A stretch of DNA of 64,000 nt, from NCBI RefSeq assembly GCF_008831285.2, contig NC_045151.1, positions 11,520,571 through 11,584,570 of the forward strand. The letters are read 5' to 3'. The translations under genes were made by a program, and so were the position numbers. Under the pieces are notes generated by a model. It was not told the DNA's origin and did no database searches. It saw nothing but the letters and a program-made list of their open reading frames with translations. This DNA comes from Nymphaea colorata (lineage: Eukaryota; Streptophyta; Magnoliopsida; Nymphaeales; Nymphaeaceae). Positions 23,219-34,177 of the stretch are shown in pieces. The stretch's first letter is position 1. Every line of letters starts with the position of its first letter.

Positions 23219-23634
23219 CTGCAGGAGAAAGCAGAATGCTTCACTAAAGTAATTGCAATTTTGGTTCAGGGTATCTCCCAAAAGAACGAATCTAATGAGT
23301 AAACACGAAGAACACAAGGAATCTGCAGGACAAAGCAGAATGCTTCACTAAAGTAATTGCAATTTTGGTTCAGGGTATCTCCCGAAAGAATGAATCTAAT
23401 AAGTAAACACGAAGAACATAAGGGATCTGCAGGAGAAAGCAGAATGCTTCACTAAAGTAATTGCAATTTTGGTTCAGGGTATCTCCCGAAAGAATGAATC
23501 TAATAAGTAAACACGAAGAACATAAGGGATCTGCAGGAGAAAGCAGAATGCTTCACTAAAGTAATTGCAATTTTGGTTCAGGGTATCTCCCGAAAGAACG
23601 AATCTAATAAGTAAACACGAAGAACACACGCAAG
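23219..23634. repeat. Minisatellite, four copies of a 104-bp unit
   Basis: Units begin CTGCAGGA(G/C)AAAGCAGAAT at 23219, 23323, 23427 and 23531, a constant 104-bp period with few differences, chiefly G/A and C/T changes. The array ends just before the putative 5' UTR exon of the 73-aa membrane-protein gene, inside its first intron. There is no spacer diversity, so it is not a CRISPR-like array. Confidence 0.93.
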
Positions 23635-23759
23635 ATCAAAGGACATACCTTCGGGGACGGCCTTGTTAGTGATGAATAGTGCACGATCGAGAACAAGGAA
23701 AAACTGAGATCCTGCTCAATTTAGTTGTGAAGATCTGAACCGAAAGAATGGTCGGTTCA

Positions 23760-25412
23760 ATGCAGGCCTGGCGAACCGATGGTGTGTTCATTTATATGCA
23801 ACTGATGAATATGCGATTTTCTTGCATGTTCAGACTCGCATTTGCTTCCCCCGAGTACTTTTTTTTTAAAGTTATTTATTATTATTTATGGAGAAGGTTG
23901 AGCGACGGCCATCGTCCCCAAGGTACAATTCATCATTTGTCCAACGTTCAAGTTCCAACGGATACTTCGCCGACCTGTTTCGTTTTGTTCTGGGAGAAGG
24001 AAGGGCTCGAACACAGCAACGATTGTGGGCCCAATGATTTAACGTTTGATTTTGAACACAGCAACTTCCAGCGAGGATGTGACGACAGTAGGGAGGCTTC
24101 GCACGAAAGCTCACTTTTAGGGTTAAGTCTTCCGGAAAAATATTTTTATATTGACATACATAATATTAAGTTGCTTGCTCGTTGTTCCTGTTTCGTATGA
24201 AATTTCTTCCCCACCATAATATGAGAGTCAGTAGCAAGGGACGCTTCAGAAAAGCGTTGCAGTGAACACCATCAGTGATCAGCTGGCTTTGTAACCGAAT
24301 CAAGGAATAAGTCACTTGGAGAATCAGAGAGGGATGCATGATTTTGGTATGAGAAGTGAGGAGGTTAACAAGATTTAACTTGCCTTGGCTATACATTTTT
24401 AACAGGTTACATCTATGAAACACCATCTTATGTTCCTCTAATTTCACATTAATGGTGAAATTCTCCTTGCCTACCTCAACACACGTATAATTATATGACT
24501 AATGATAGTTGTAGGGGCGGTGCCAGGGGACCGACATGGGCCATGGCCCCCCTCAAATTTAAAAAAAAAATGCATGTAACTTTACAAATTTTCATTGAAC
24601 CTTATAAAAATTTTGAAAATTTATACTTCAGTCCCTATTAAAATTTTGAAACTATTGGCCCTCCCTAATGAAAAAAATTCTGGCTCTTCACCTGGTAAGT
24701 TGCATTTTAACTTACTATTAACTTCTTTTAACAAGGTTATGAACTATTGCACGATATCACTTTGTCTATGCATTTCATATGCAGATGCAAATGCATGTAG
24801 CATGCTCACATGCACACAACACACAAGTATGCATGAAGCCACACGTAAACACCACCTGTATACTCTTCAGTCTCTTTTGTCATAGGGTATGTATACAAGT
24901 TGAACTCTGTTCAGACTAAATCATTATTATATCCTATTAAATTGGATATTCTCTTGTTAAAGGTACACATTGAGTTCCAATTTGCAAATTTTATTTCCTG
25001 GACAGTTCATTGAATCTTTTAGTTTTATTGTTTTTATTTATTGTCCACCAGTAACAAAATTGGATGTTTTTCTAAATTTCTTTTGACCAATTACTCAAAT
25101 CTTTGTATCTAAGGTGTTCGGTTTTCTCTCTCTCGAAGCTGCACCGATTGAGGCTCAACGGGCAATGATGGATATTCAATGGGCAAGCAATGTTTGCAAG
25201 GTCCGTGGCAGAAGGCTAGCAATTGGGTAGCGGAAGCCCTCATTTTGGTCAGAAATGAGGGCTTCTGACCCTTCGCTTGGCTGGAAAAAAAAAAGGGCTT
25301 TCAAAGCCTATTTTTTCCAGCCAAAGCTGATTATTGTCCAACTCTCTTTCTTTTAAACTCTCAGCCACCTCTCTCTCTCTCTCTCCCCAGCTAAAGCTGA
25401 TTATTGTCCAAT
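23760..25412. other. Gene-free stretch with old repeat fragments
   Basis: No gene was recognised. About 24513-24700 begins GGGGCGGTGCCAGGGGACCG and resembles a dispersed plant repeat also seen more decayed near 41885-41990. About 25323-25340 and 25395-25412 share AAAGCTGATTATTGTCCAA as a local duplication, close to the start of the LINE remnants. Confidence 0.45.
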
Positions 25413-25838
25413 TTCCTTCTTAGTAGTTTTTCAAACCCACCATTCATTCATCTTCTTTTTCCCTTTTATCATTTTCTCCACCTAACTGTTTCTTGGGGTC
25501 GTGTCTAGATGTTATGGCTCTTTTCCTTATGGTAGTACATTTGAAAGGAGCGCAACAACATGGTCTTTAGGGGCACCTTCTCATCGTCGAAATATGTGGT
25601 TCATCTTGTGCAGGGAGATGTCCATTTTGCTATTCGGATATGACGCCGTCCTCCATCTGCAGCTAGGTAACTGTGCCGCTTCATCTATCCACTCTCTCCC
25701 TACCCTTCTTATTTCATTTTACTGTATAGTTGTTTTGTATATTTCTATTTTTGCAGTTTGTTCTTATAGCTAGGGGATGTCGTGTCCCCAAATTTTGTTA
25801 TGTATTTCCATTTTATCGGCTTTCTTTCTCTCTCTCTC
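25413..25838 (+). mobile_element. LINE 3'-end remnant, copy 1
   Basis: This segment parallels 27175-27600. Shared blocks are CTTGGGGTCGTGT-like text, GGAGCGCAACAACA, CTTGTGCA, TTTTGCAGTTTG / TTTTGCGGTTTG and CCATTTTATCGGCT, ending in a TC-rich run. It therefore holds the last part of the LINE coding region and its 3' UTR only. The second LINE copy begins immediately after it. Confidence 0.75.
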
Positions 25839-27580
25839 CTCGGTTAGTTGGGAGTTCATTTCTGATCTCCTCACCCGTCTTGCCTTTGGTCCATCGTTTA
25901 GACAGTGGATCCTTTCGCTTGTCACTGGGGCCCAGCTTGTGGTCTCCTTTAATAGGAAGTGTGGCGATTTTTTCTGTCTCGGGCGTGGCCTCCGTCAAGG
26001 TTGTCCGTTATCTCCCTTGCTTTTCAACTTGGTCGCTGAGTGTTTTTTTGCACTTTTTCAACACGCAACAGTCGTTGGCTTCCTCGCACCGCACTCGCTC
26101 TCCTATTTACAGACATTCTCTACCCTACAGCATGCTGACGACTTCTTCCTGTTCGGCAATGCTTCCCGCCAACAGATTGTGAGAACTTGGCTCATCCTTC
26201 GGGTTTTTGAGCTAATCTTAGGTCTTTCTATCAATTCCGCCAAGTGTCATCTTTCCTTTCTTCATGCGGATCTGGCCACGGTCCTTTTCGCGGAAGCTTG
26301 TTTTGGGTGTAAGGCTGCTGGCCTGCCCATGGACTACCTGAGGCTTCAGATTACGTTGTCACCTCTTGCATCCTCCTTTTGGAATAGTATGGAGCAGAAG
26401 TTTACTGATCGCCTTCAGTGTTGGCAGGGAAAACTGCTTTCTCTCCCAGGCCGTATTACTGTGGCTAAGCACTGTCTAGCGTCTGTCCCCCTCCATGTTT
26501 TGGCCGTCTTTTGGCCTCCTGTGGCGGTTTTGAGTAAGTTTGATAAGCTTATTCGTAAGTTCATCTGGAATGGTGATCGGCCTTCGGATCGCCTTGTGCT
26601 TTAGGATGTGGTTGCCTTTCCGTGTCTTCTTGGGGGTGCTAGGGTTACCAACTTTAGTCGGGCATGCGAGTCTTTTCTATGTTCTTGGTGGTGGCGTCTG
26701 GCAACTGAGTATTCTCCCATCACCCACTTTATTAGTTCTAAATTCGACTTGCCTTCCCCTAGTGTTTGGAATAGTTCTATCTCTCACACCTCTCCCTCTC
26801 ACTTTTGGTGTGACATGCTTTCTATCCTTCCTCTTTTCCTCCGCTTTGCCGACCTCTCATCGTCCGCACCCCCATCCTGGCCTCTCTCACCTACCCGTGA
26901 GTTCACTTTTTCCTCCTGCTACCTGGCCTCCTTTGGTCCTTCTGTTGCATCGCTCCCTCCCCGTTCCCTTTGATCCCATGGCCCCTCACCTCGTGCCATT
27001 ACTTTTGTCTGGCTTGTTCTTACTGGTCATATCAACACATTTGACCACCTAAAGCGTCTTGGCATCAGTTTGGCTAACCGGTGTCCCCTCTGTATTGTCG
27101 CGACTGAGTCTAGGGTCCACCTTTTTACTTCTTGCCATTTCTTTTATAGTGTCCTTGCTTCTACCTGGCATTCTCTTGTTAGTAACCTTCCAAACCCACC
27201 ATCCATTCGTCTTTTTTTTCTCTTTTGTCCTTCCCCCCACCTGTCTGCTTCCTGGGGTCGTGTTTGGAGGTCGTGGCTCATTTCAGCTTGGTGGCGCATT
27301 TGGGAGGAGCGCAACAACAGAGTCTTCAGGGGTGCCTTCTCTTCGTCAGATTCTGTGGCTCGTCTTGTGCAAGAGGATGTATAGTTTGTCATTAGATTGA
27401 GGCACCGCTGTACGTCTGCGGCTACGTGACTGTGTCGCCTCGTCTTTCTTCTCTCTTCTTGCCTCTCTTCTTCTTCTGTGCATTGTATTGTATATTTCAT
27501 CTTTTGCTCTTGTTTTTGCGGTTTGTTTTTGTATCTAGGAGACCTCTTCCCCAAATTTTATTATATATTCCCATTTTATC

Positions 27581-27630
<50 letters not shown>
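25839..27630 (+). pseudogene. 5'-truncated L1-like LINE, RT and zf-RVT part
   Basis: The frame encodes the C-terminal half of a non-LTR reverse transcriptase: SWEFISDLLTRLAFGP, GLRQGCPLSPLLFNLVAE, QHADDFFLFG (catalytic Y-A-D-D replaced by H-A-D-D), GLSINSAKCHL, LPMDYLRLQI and WQGKLLSLPGRITVAKHCL. A zf-RVT segment follows (about 27000-27380) with NRCPLC, HLFTSC and WWRIWEERNNRVFRG. In-frame stops at 26602-26604 and 26971-26973 break it. It starts inside RT, as expected for incomplete target-primed reverse transcription. The 3' UTR ends in a (CT)n tract. It cannot encode an active element. Confidence 0.88.
27583..27630. repeat. (CT)n run at the LINE 3' end
   Basis: 24 CT units directly follow the conserved LINE text CCATTTTATCGG. 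The sister copy at 25413-25838 ends with a shorter TC-rich run at the same place, so the run may be part of the element's tail. Confidence 0.9.
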
Positions 27631-27631
<1 letters not shown>

Positions 27632-27679
27632 AGTGTGTGTATATATTCACCCATGCATGGGGTAACGAATGTCAGGAAA

Positions 27680-27988
27680 AGTACACATTTATTGACGTCG
27701 GACTACATGTTGATGAAAGGCAACTTTCATCGACGTCCAAACAAAAAAAAAAAAAAACATAGATGAACATCCTTCACTAATGTGCGGTTGACCATCGGTG
27801 ATGTCGCTACACCGACACTCAGCTCCAGGATGTCAGTGACGGTTTTTTACTGGCACTTTTTTCACCAACGATTGCTACAAACATCGTAAAAACCTTTACC
27901 AACACGTGCTCACGTTCCACCGACATTTTTTTGTCATCGGTAATTCCAACATTTTCAGCCGTGGGTAATTCGTCTCTTTTTTGTAGTG
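27680..27988 (-). mobile_element. Terminal region of a CACTA-type transposon
   Basis: Read in reverse, 27988 begins CACTACAAAAAAGAGACGAA, the typical CACTA start. Subterminal short motifs follow (ACCGATGACAAAAAAATGTC, CGACGT, ACCATCGGTGATGTCG). Only this end was recognised; no transposase and no second end are visible. It is likely truncated by the LINE insertions to its left. Confidence 0.6.
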
Positions 27989-29799
27989 AAGTATATTCTC
28001 TTCGTGTGGTAGATAATAGAAATCGGGCAGTCTATAATACCTGCAATGGGGCTCAAGCAGTTTGGAGTGGAGTGGAACTTTCTTTCTTAATTTTGTAAAA
28101 TTTCATATGATGATAGGTTAAGCCGCAGTGAAAAAAAAAATTATCACGATGGCCTTTGCCATCACCAAACGTGCTTGTCCTAATGAAGCTTGCTTAACGA
28201 TACTAAGGCTGTCATCTTAGGTTGTGGCTATGGCCCTACAGTTTCTATTGATGGCAGAAGTCATCTTTAGAGATTAGGAATATTGTAGTGAACTGAGTAT
28301 TGTAGGGCCTCTACCGTCTGCCTATAAAAGGTGGCATCTTAGAGAGTTTGTGTGCGTCACTCGGTGCATGCACCAAACGTATGCTAAAAGGAAAAGGGTG
28401 GCATTCTTGAAATTATTGGAAAAGAAATGTCCTTTTCGGTCTTTTCATTTTTCTTGATTTATATTGTTGTCTTCACTAATTTCTTTTATCAAAATGAGGG
28501 TATTTTTGTTATTAACCATATTGACACACGAAATTATGTGCACGCACCAGTACAGCACAACGTATATAACCAGGTTTAGTTTGCGTCTTGGAATGGTGTG
28601 CCTGTTTTAACCAACACTACAATGGGGCACATAGGAGTAGTGGTGGGATCGGAACCTTTCATATTGGTTTGCTTAAGAAGATCGACATTATGATAGAAGC
28701 AGACCTTCTGAGGTCTTGATTGCTTCAATGCCGATGAAGAACTGTAGTGGGCAGAGACCCTTTAACAAAAACCTTTGATTTACATTGAAATAAGTCATTG
28801 AATGTGTGCTCTAGAAGTGTCGATTGCCAAGATGTCAGCAACAAAAAATTACTTGATTGAATGGTGATGTTTTGTCACTTGTTCTAGCGAGGTGTACTCG
28901 AGAGGTAGCGGGACATTTGTGGTGGGTCGTGAATATCAAGGGAGCAGCTAAGGTTGTGGCTTTCCTCCTTGGTGATAGCAAGAGGAGTCCTCGGACGTGG
29001 CCCCGAGAGGTGATACTTAACTCCACTGTAGTCACGTGGGAGGGTGTTGTTGTTTTGTAAACCAGCCAAGAGGCTAAATCAGCAACCGTGGAATCCTCTA
29101 AGGCTCTCCTTAGCTAAGGACACATTCCTAGGCTGAGAAGACCTACCTAGAGTTGGGCATAGTTTGTATTCACCTAGGCATGGTTTGACAGGAAGGTTTG
29201 GTGAATGAATGTGCTTGTTTGAGTGAGGAGTGAATCAATGTATCAATGTGAATTGTAATAAGTCTCACATCTGTGTAGCATTCTGTAGTAGGTTAAGACT
29301 TAGACAGGTTTAACCTCACTTGTTCATCTTGACCCAAGGGAATATTAAGCCAGGATGATTGTCCGGCAGTGTTTTAATAGTGTAAATCTTAACCTCACTT
29401 TGATTTGTGCACCTCCCTCCATAGATTTTGGGAGTAGGATCGGCCTACGCCAGCGGAATTTGATCCGTCGTTGCTCCGACCCTATCTCCTTTTTCAATTT
29501 TTCTTTAAACTGTCTGCCCCTTCTTCATTTCTAACGCAGGGATTGTGTGTCGAAGGAGGGAGATTATCAATTTTCACCATAAAAACATTGATTTTTACCG
29601 TGAAATCATCAATTAAATGGTCGATTTGTGTGTGGGTGGCTAATTCTCATTGGGAGGAAAGGGGTTTTCTTGATTTCTTCTCTATAAGGTATGAAACTCT
29701 TGTTTTGACCATATATTTATAAATTTTTACCATAGATTGAAAGATTTTGATTGTTTTTCATTAAGTTTACCTTAGGTTTTCATTTCTTTTTGTGAAGAT
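27989..29799. other. Gene-free stretch
   Basis: No coding similarity was recognised. TATTGTAGTG at about 28284-28293 and CACTACAATG at about 28613 might be further CACTA-like ends, but support is weak. Confidence 0.4.
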
Positions 29800-32311
29800 A
29801 TGGATCCTACATGGCAATAGTGTGAAAGAGTGAAAGACAATGACCGGTTAAAACTCAAATGTAGCTTTTGTAAGAATACATTTTCAAGAGAGATTATTAG
29901 AATGAAATACCATTTGCAGGGACCTCCAAAGATGTAGGTCCATGCATTGGATAACCAAACAAACATTTGCCTCCATTTGTACGTCAGCAATGTTTAGATA
30001 TGCTTCATGTTTTATATCAAAGGAATATGCAAAGACAAATGAAAGAGGTAGATGTAGGCTATAATGAGCCTTGGAAAATGAAGAAGAATAAACTTATAAA
30101 AATGTTGAATATGATGAATATGATAGCAGTCTAAGAACAGATGTGGATAGCTCAAGAGGTAGAGAGAAAGGAATCATGTATGAAAGAGGTTGATCTAGCC
30201 CATCAAGAAGGAAGAGAAGAGGCACACCAGATATTAGGGTCAGGCGTGGTCATCGACTACCTAGTGGTAGAGTTCCTACTGGTAGGTCTAGTTTTGGTTC
30301 TATTAAAAACTTTTCCCTTCATATAACCCAGGTGGTCAGCTGCAGATTCGTGCTACTATGACATCTAAAGATATGCTACATCAGGCACAACTGTCGGTAT
30401 ATAAATGGCTTTATGATGCATATATTTCCTTTAATGCAATTAATTCCTTTCAGTTCCAAGCCATGGCAGATGCAATTGCATCTATAGGCCTCGAATTCAA
30501 ATTATCATCATATCATCAGGTGATGGAAAAATTTCTTCAAGCTATAGTGAAAGAAGTATCAGAACATTGCGATTAGTTGAAATTATGCTGGAAGGAAACA
30601 GGATGCTCTATTATGTCAGATGGATGAACTAATACACGGTCAAGAACACTTATGAATTTTCTTATTTATTGCCCTAAAGGTACAATGTTCTTGAAATCTC
30701 TTGACTTGTCTGATGTTCCTAAGACTGCTGAGATTTTGTTCAATGTTTTTTATAATGTCGTACAAGAAGTTGGATTTGCAAACATTGTACAATTTATTAC
30801 ATATAATGCTGCAGGATATAAAGCTACAGGGGATATGTTATTTCAAGAGTATAGAACATTTTATTGGAGTCCATGTGCCACTCATTGTATTAATCTAATG
30901 CTTCATAATCTTAGTGAAATGCATGATATGAAATCAACTATTGACCAATGCCAAGAAATTACAAAATTTATCTATAATCATGCATATGTATTGAGTTTGG
31001 TAAGAAAGTTTACAAAATGAGTTGAATTAATACGACATGCACAAACTAGATTTGCCACAAATGTATTGACTATGCAGAGTATAGTGAAACAAAGAACTCC
31101 GTTGAGGCAGATGTTCGCTAGTGACGAATGAGCTGCATATCCACATGATCATAAAAGAAATTCTTCTTTATTTGTGGATAATATATTTAATAACAATTTT
31201 GAGAAGCATGTGTGAAGCTATTGAAGGTCTGTGTTCCATTAGTTAAAGTTTTCAGGTTAGCTGATAGCGAGGATAGGTATTCCATAGGGTACTTATATGA
31301 GGTTATGGATAAAGCAAAAGACGCAATTCGAGATAACTTGAAATGAAGGAAAAAATTATATATGCTCATATGGAATATTATAGGTAAAAGGTGGACTAGA
31401 CAACTTCATCAACCTTTTCATGTAGCAGCTTACTATTTAAATCCTGCAATTAGATTTTCTACTACATTTAAAAATGACAGAGAAGTCACGCATGGTTTGT
31501 TAAATTGTATTTCAGTGTTAGTGGCAGATTCTAAACAACAAGATGTTGTACACAATGAGTTGGATATATATGATAATTGTTTTGGGGACATGGCAGAACA
31601 TGGCGCCATTCGGGCCAGGACAACCATGTGTCTAGGTAAATACATAGAAATTTTTAATTTACTTTGCATTTGTTACATTTGATTATTTTATGTTGTTTTA
31701 ACTTTTACATGAAATCTGTTTTATTTTTGTTTAGATTTTAGTGGAATAGGTTTGGGATTGATTGTCCAAACTTAGCATGTTTTGCAATTAAAGTCCTCAG
31801 CCAGACATGCAATGCTAGTAGATGCGAAAGGAATTGGAGTATTTTTCAACATATCCACAGCAAGAAATGGAATATGCTTGAACATAAAAGGTTGAATGAC
31901 CTTATCTTTGTTCCATATAATATGAGGTTGAAACAAATGTAATATAGTTTAATGTTTACATTTGATTATATATATATTTATATATAATTATATATTAACA
32001 AGTTTTCTCTTATTTAAGATAAACAATTACAAAAAGCATCAGCAAGGAAGCACACTTCTCAGTTTGATCCTATCAGCTTGGAAAACTTTGAAGATCTAGA
32101 GACATGGATTGAGTAAGAACCAACTACAATATTTGATGATGAAGATCTTCAATGCTTCAACCTTAAAGCTGAAGCAACAGAAGAATGTGTTGATGAAGGA
32201 GAGTTTGCTGGTGCTGAATATGTTGGTGATAATCTTCAAATTCATGATGATGAAGGTGAAGAAGAAGATGGAGATGAGGATGAGAATGAAGATGATGAAG
32301 ACTATAAATGA
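29800..32311 (+). pseudogene. hAT transposase pseudogene (hAT-1)
   Basis: The broken frame keeps the hAT order. A BED-type zinc finger lies near 29840-29930 (LKCSFCKNTF then MKYHLQG). The DUF659/catalytic core runs from about 30358 to 31130 (SIMSDG, GFANIVQFITYNAAGYKATG, WSPCATHCINLMLHNL and a TRFATNVL block). The middle region is at 31362-31640 (PFHVAAYYLNPAIRF). The C-terminal dimerisation region is at about 31741-31940 (ASRCERNWSIFQHIHSKK, LNDLIFVPYNMRL), followed by an acidic tail ending at 32311. Many stops and at least one frame change make it dead. Terminal inverted repeats were not resolved. Confidence 0.85.
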
Positions 32312-32759
32312 GAGTCAAGAGTGCTTTCATTTGGTATGTATTGGCATTGAACATTTTCACAATTTCATTGTTATGAAATTTCATTTTAGAATGATATTGT
32401 TATGAATTTTGATGTCAATGAATGAGGAACGCATAACTTTATAGCAATAATAAGTCTGTCATTATCTAAAACATGTTTTTATGAAGAACTTGTTATTTTT
32501 TATTTTTACTAATTTTTTATGATTTTTTTTTCAATTTTTCCTGATTTAAAAAAACAAATGACACAATTACTATACGTTACGATATTTTACAATACGACGT
32601 ATCTTAAAACCTGGCCAATATGACTTACAATATGCTTTTTACAATATTGGTGATAATAGTGGACAGCAAGAATAGATGATGATTGGTGAATGACGCGAAG
32701 CAAATGGCTTGTTTTACTTGACTCGAAAGAAGAATACAAGAGCTTATACTGCAATAAAT
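32312..32759. other. Spacer between hAT-1 and the copia nest
   Basis: AT-rich, with no gene recognised. It may include the 3' end of hAT-1 and decayed upstream parts of the split copia element. Confidence 0.4.
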
Positions 32760-32909
32760 ACAACAAAGATGCTTTGAGGTGGCATTATTGAGTAGTCCAT
32801 CCTTCAAATAAAATTAATTAGAACTATGTTTCCTAGTTCCAGATTTGCAGTTAATAATTGTGAGGCATACCTTGGCAACTTGTTTTTTTTCGATTCAGAG
32901 CATGTAGTT

Positions 32910-33162
32910 TGTTGACGTATGTTGTATTTGGGTCACCTATCCGGGTTTGGATCTAGACCTGATCCAGTGTGTTACTGTTATGACCCTACTTAACCTATGT
33001 AAACCTTAATTTTCGGTGTGTGAAGAATATTCTAAGAGAGAGAGTATATGGTTGCTAGTGGGCACCAGTCCTCCTCACCTGTAGTTTTTTCCCTCTTGTT
33101 AAGGGGTTTTTCACGTTACATCCGTGTTCATTCTTTGTTCCCTCGCTTTTATTGTTTCTACA
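32910..33162 (+). repeat. Copia-1 5' LTR
   Basis: 253 bp, starting TGTTGACGTATGTTG and ending TTGTTTCTACA. It is followed directly by the initiator-Met tRNA primer-binding site. Confidence 0.93.
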
Positions 33163-33969
33163 TGGTATCAGAGCCGAATAGTTTCTGAGATTACTGTTCA
33201 GATTTGACGAAGAATCCCTCAACTCTGTTTGGTGAAAGACCCTCTATCGCCGTGAAGTTCTGATGGACACCGTCGACTCGTGCTGTGACATCGCCCTAGT
33301 CTGCTTTCGTCTCCAGATCTGTCGTTGCCACCAAGCCCAACATCGCCCGACGGTGCCCCTTTTGCTCCACTATCGCCCGAGGTCCACTATCGCCCGAGAC
33401 CGTCACCCGCCTCTGTGAGCATCTCGCTCCAATGACGTCGCCTCCCGTGTCTGTCCCAGCATCGCCTCCATCGCCCGTCGTTGTTTGTCTGCATCTCTCC
33501 TGGTACACTCTCTCTGCCAGTTCCCGTGGAGCTCTGGTGCCTCTGTTCTGTTGCCGTGGCCTACTAGATGCCCTCTCCTACTGTGCGTGGGGTGCCATCA
33601 TCACCCTGCTCTGCCACTGCTCCCTGCTCCGCTGCTACATCCTCGTTTGCTTCAGCTTGGCCCTTTGCTGTAGACAAGAGACGACCCCTCTTCCGTCTCT
33701 GCTCCCTGTCGCTAGCTTGGTGCTCCCTAGCACCGGTTGTTCCCTTGTTGTTCATCGTCTGAGACACCACCCACTTCTGTTGCATCGTCCAGTCCCAGTG
33801 GTGCATGTCATTGTTTCGGCAAGTAATCTCTCTCTGTTTCTTATCTTTCGCCCTGTTGTTCTGTGTTTGTTGTTATGCCCTGCGTGCCTTCTCTTCTTGT
33901 GGTTGGCTGTTTTGCTGTTGTGAGATGGCTGAATCATCCTTTTCTACTGCAGACAAAGGTTGGGGATGT

Positions 33970-34147
33970 TAGAATTGAAAATATTTCTGTTCAAGTCACC
34001 ACTGTTCGTCTTACCAAAGAAAACTATCTTTGATGGTCCACTACTATGACTATGGGGATAGAATTGAAAATATTCCTGTTCAAGTCACCACTGTTTGTCT
34101 TACAAAAAAAAACTATCTTTGACGGTCCGCTGCTATGACTATGGGGA
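33970..34147 (+). repeat. 89-bp tandem duplication at the start of Copia-1 gag
   Basis: Two adjacent copies (33970-34058 and 34059-34147) begin TAGAATTGAAAATATT and contain GTTCAAGTCACCACTGTT. 89 is not a multiple of three, so it shifts the gag frame. Confidence 0.88.
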
Positions 34148-34177
34148 TCGCAAGTCGAGGCATAATTGATTATATAA

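Noticed and set aside
23219-23634. CRISPR-like array
   Set aside because: The 104-bp units are contiguous, without unique spacers, in a plant intron.
28613-28640. Second CACTA start (CACTACAATGGGG)
   Set aside because: Only eight matching bases and no subterminal repeat structure.
33432-33923. 163-aa open frame in the Copia-1 leader
   Set aside because: Lies between PBS and gag in a leader of skewed composition; no motif. Treated as leader sequence.
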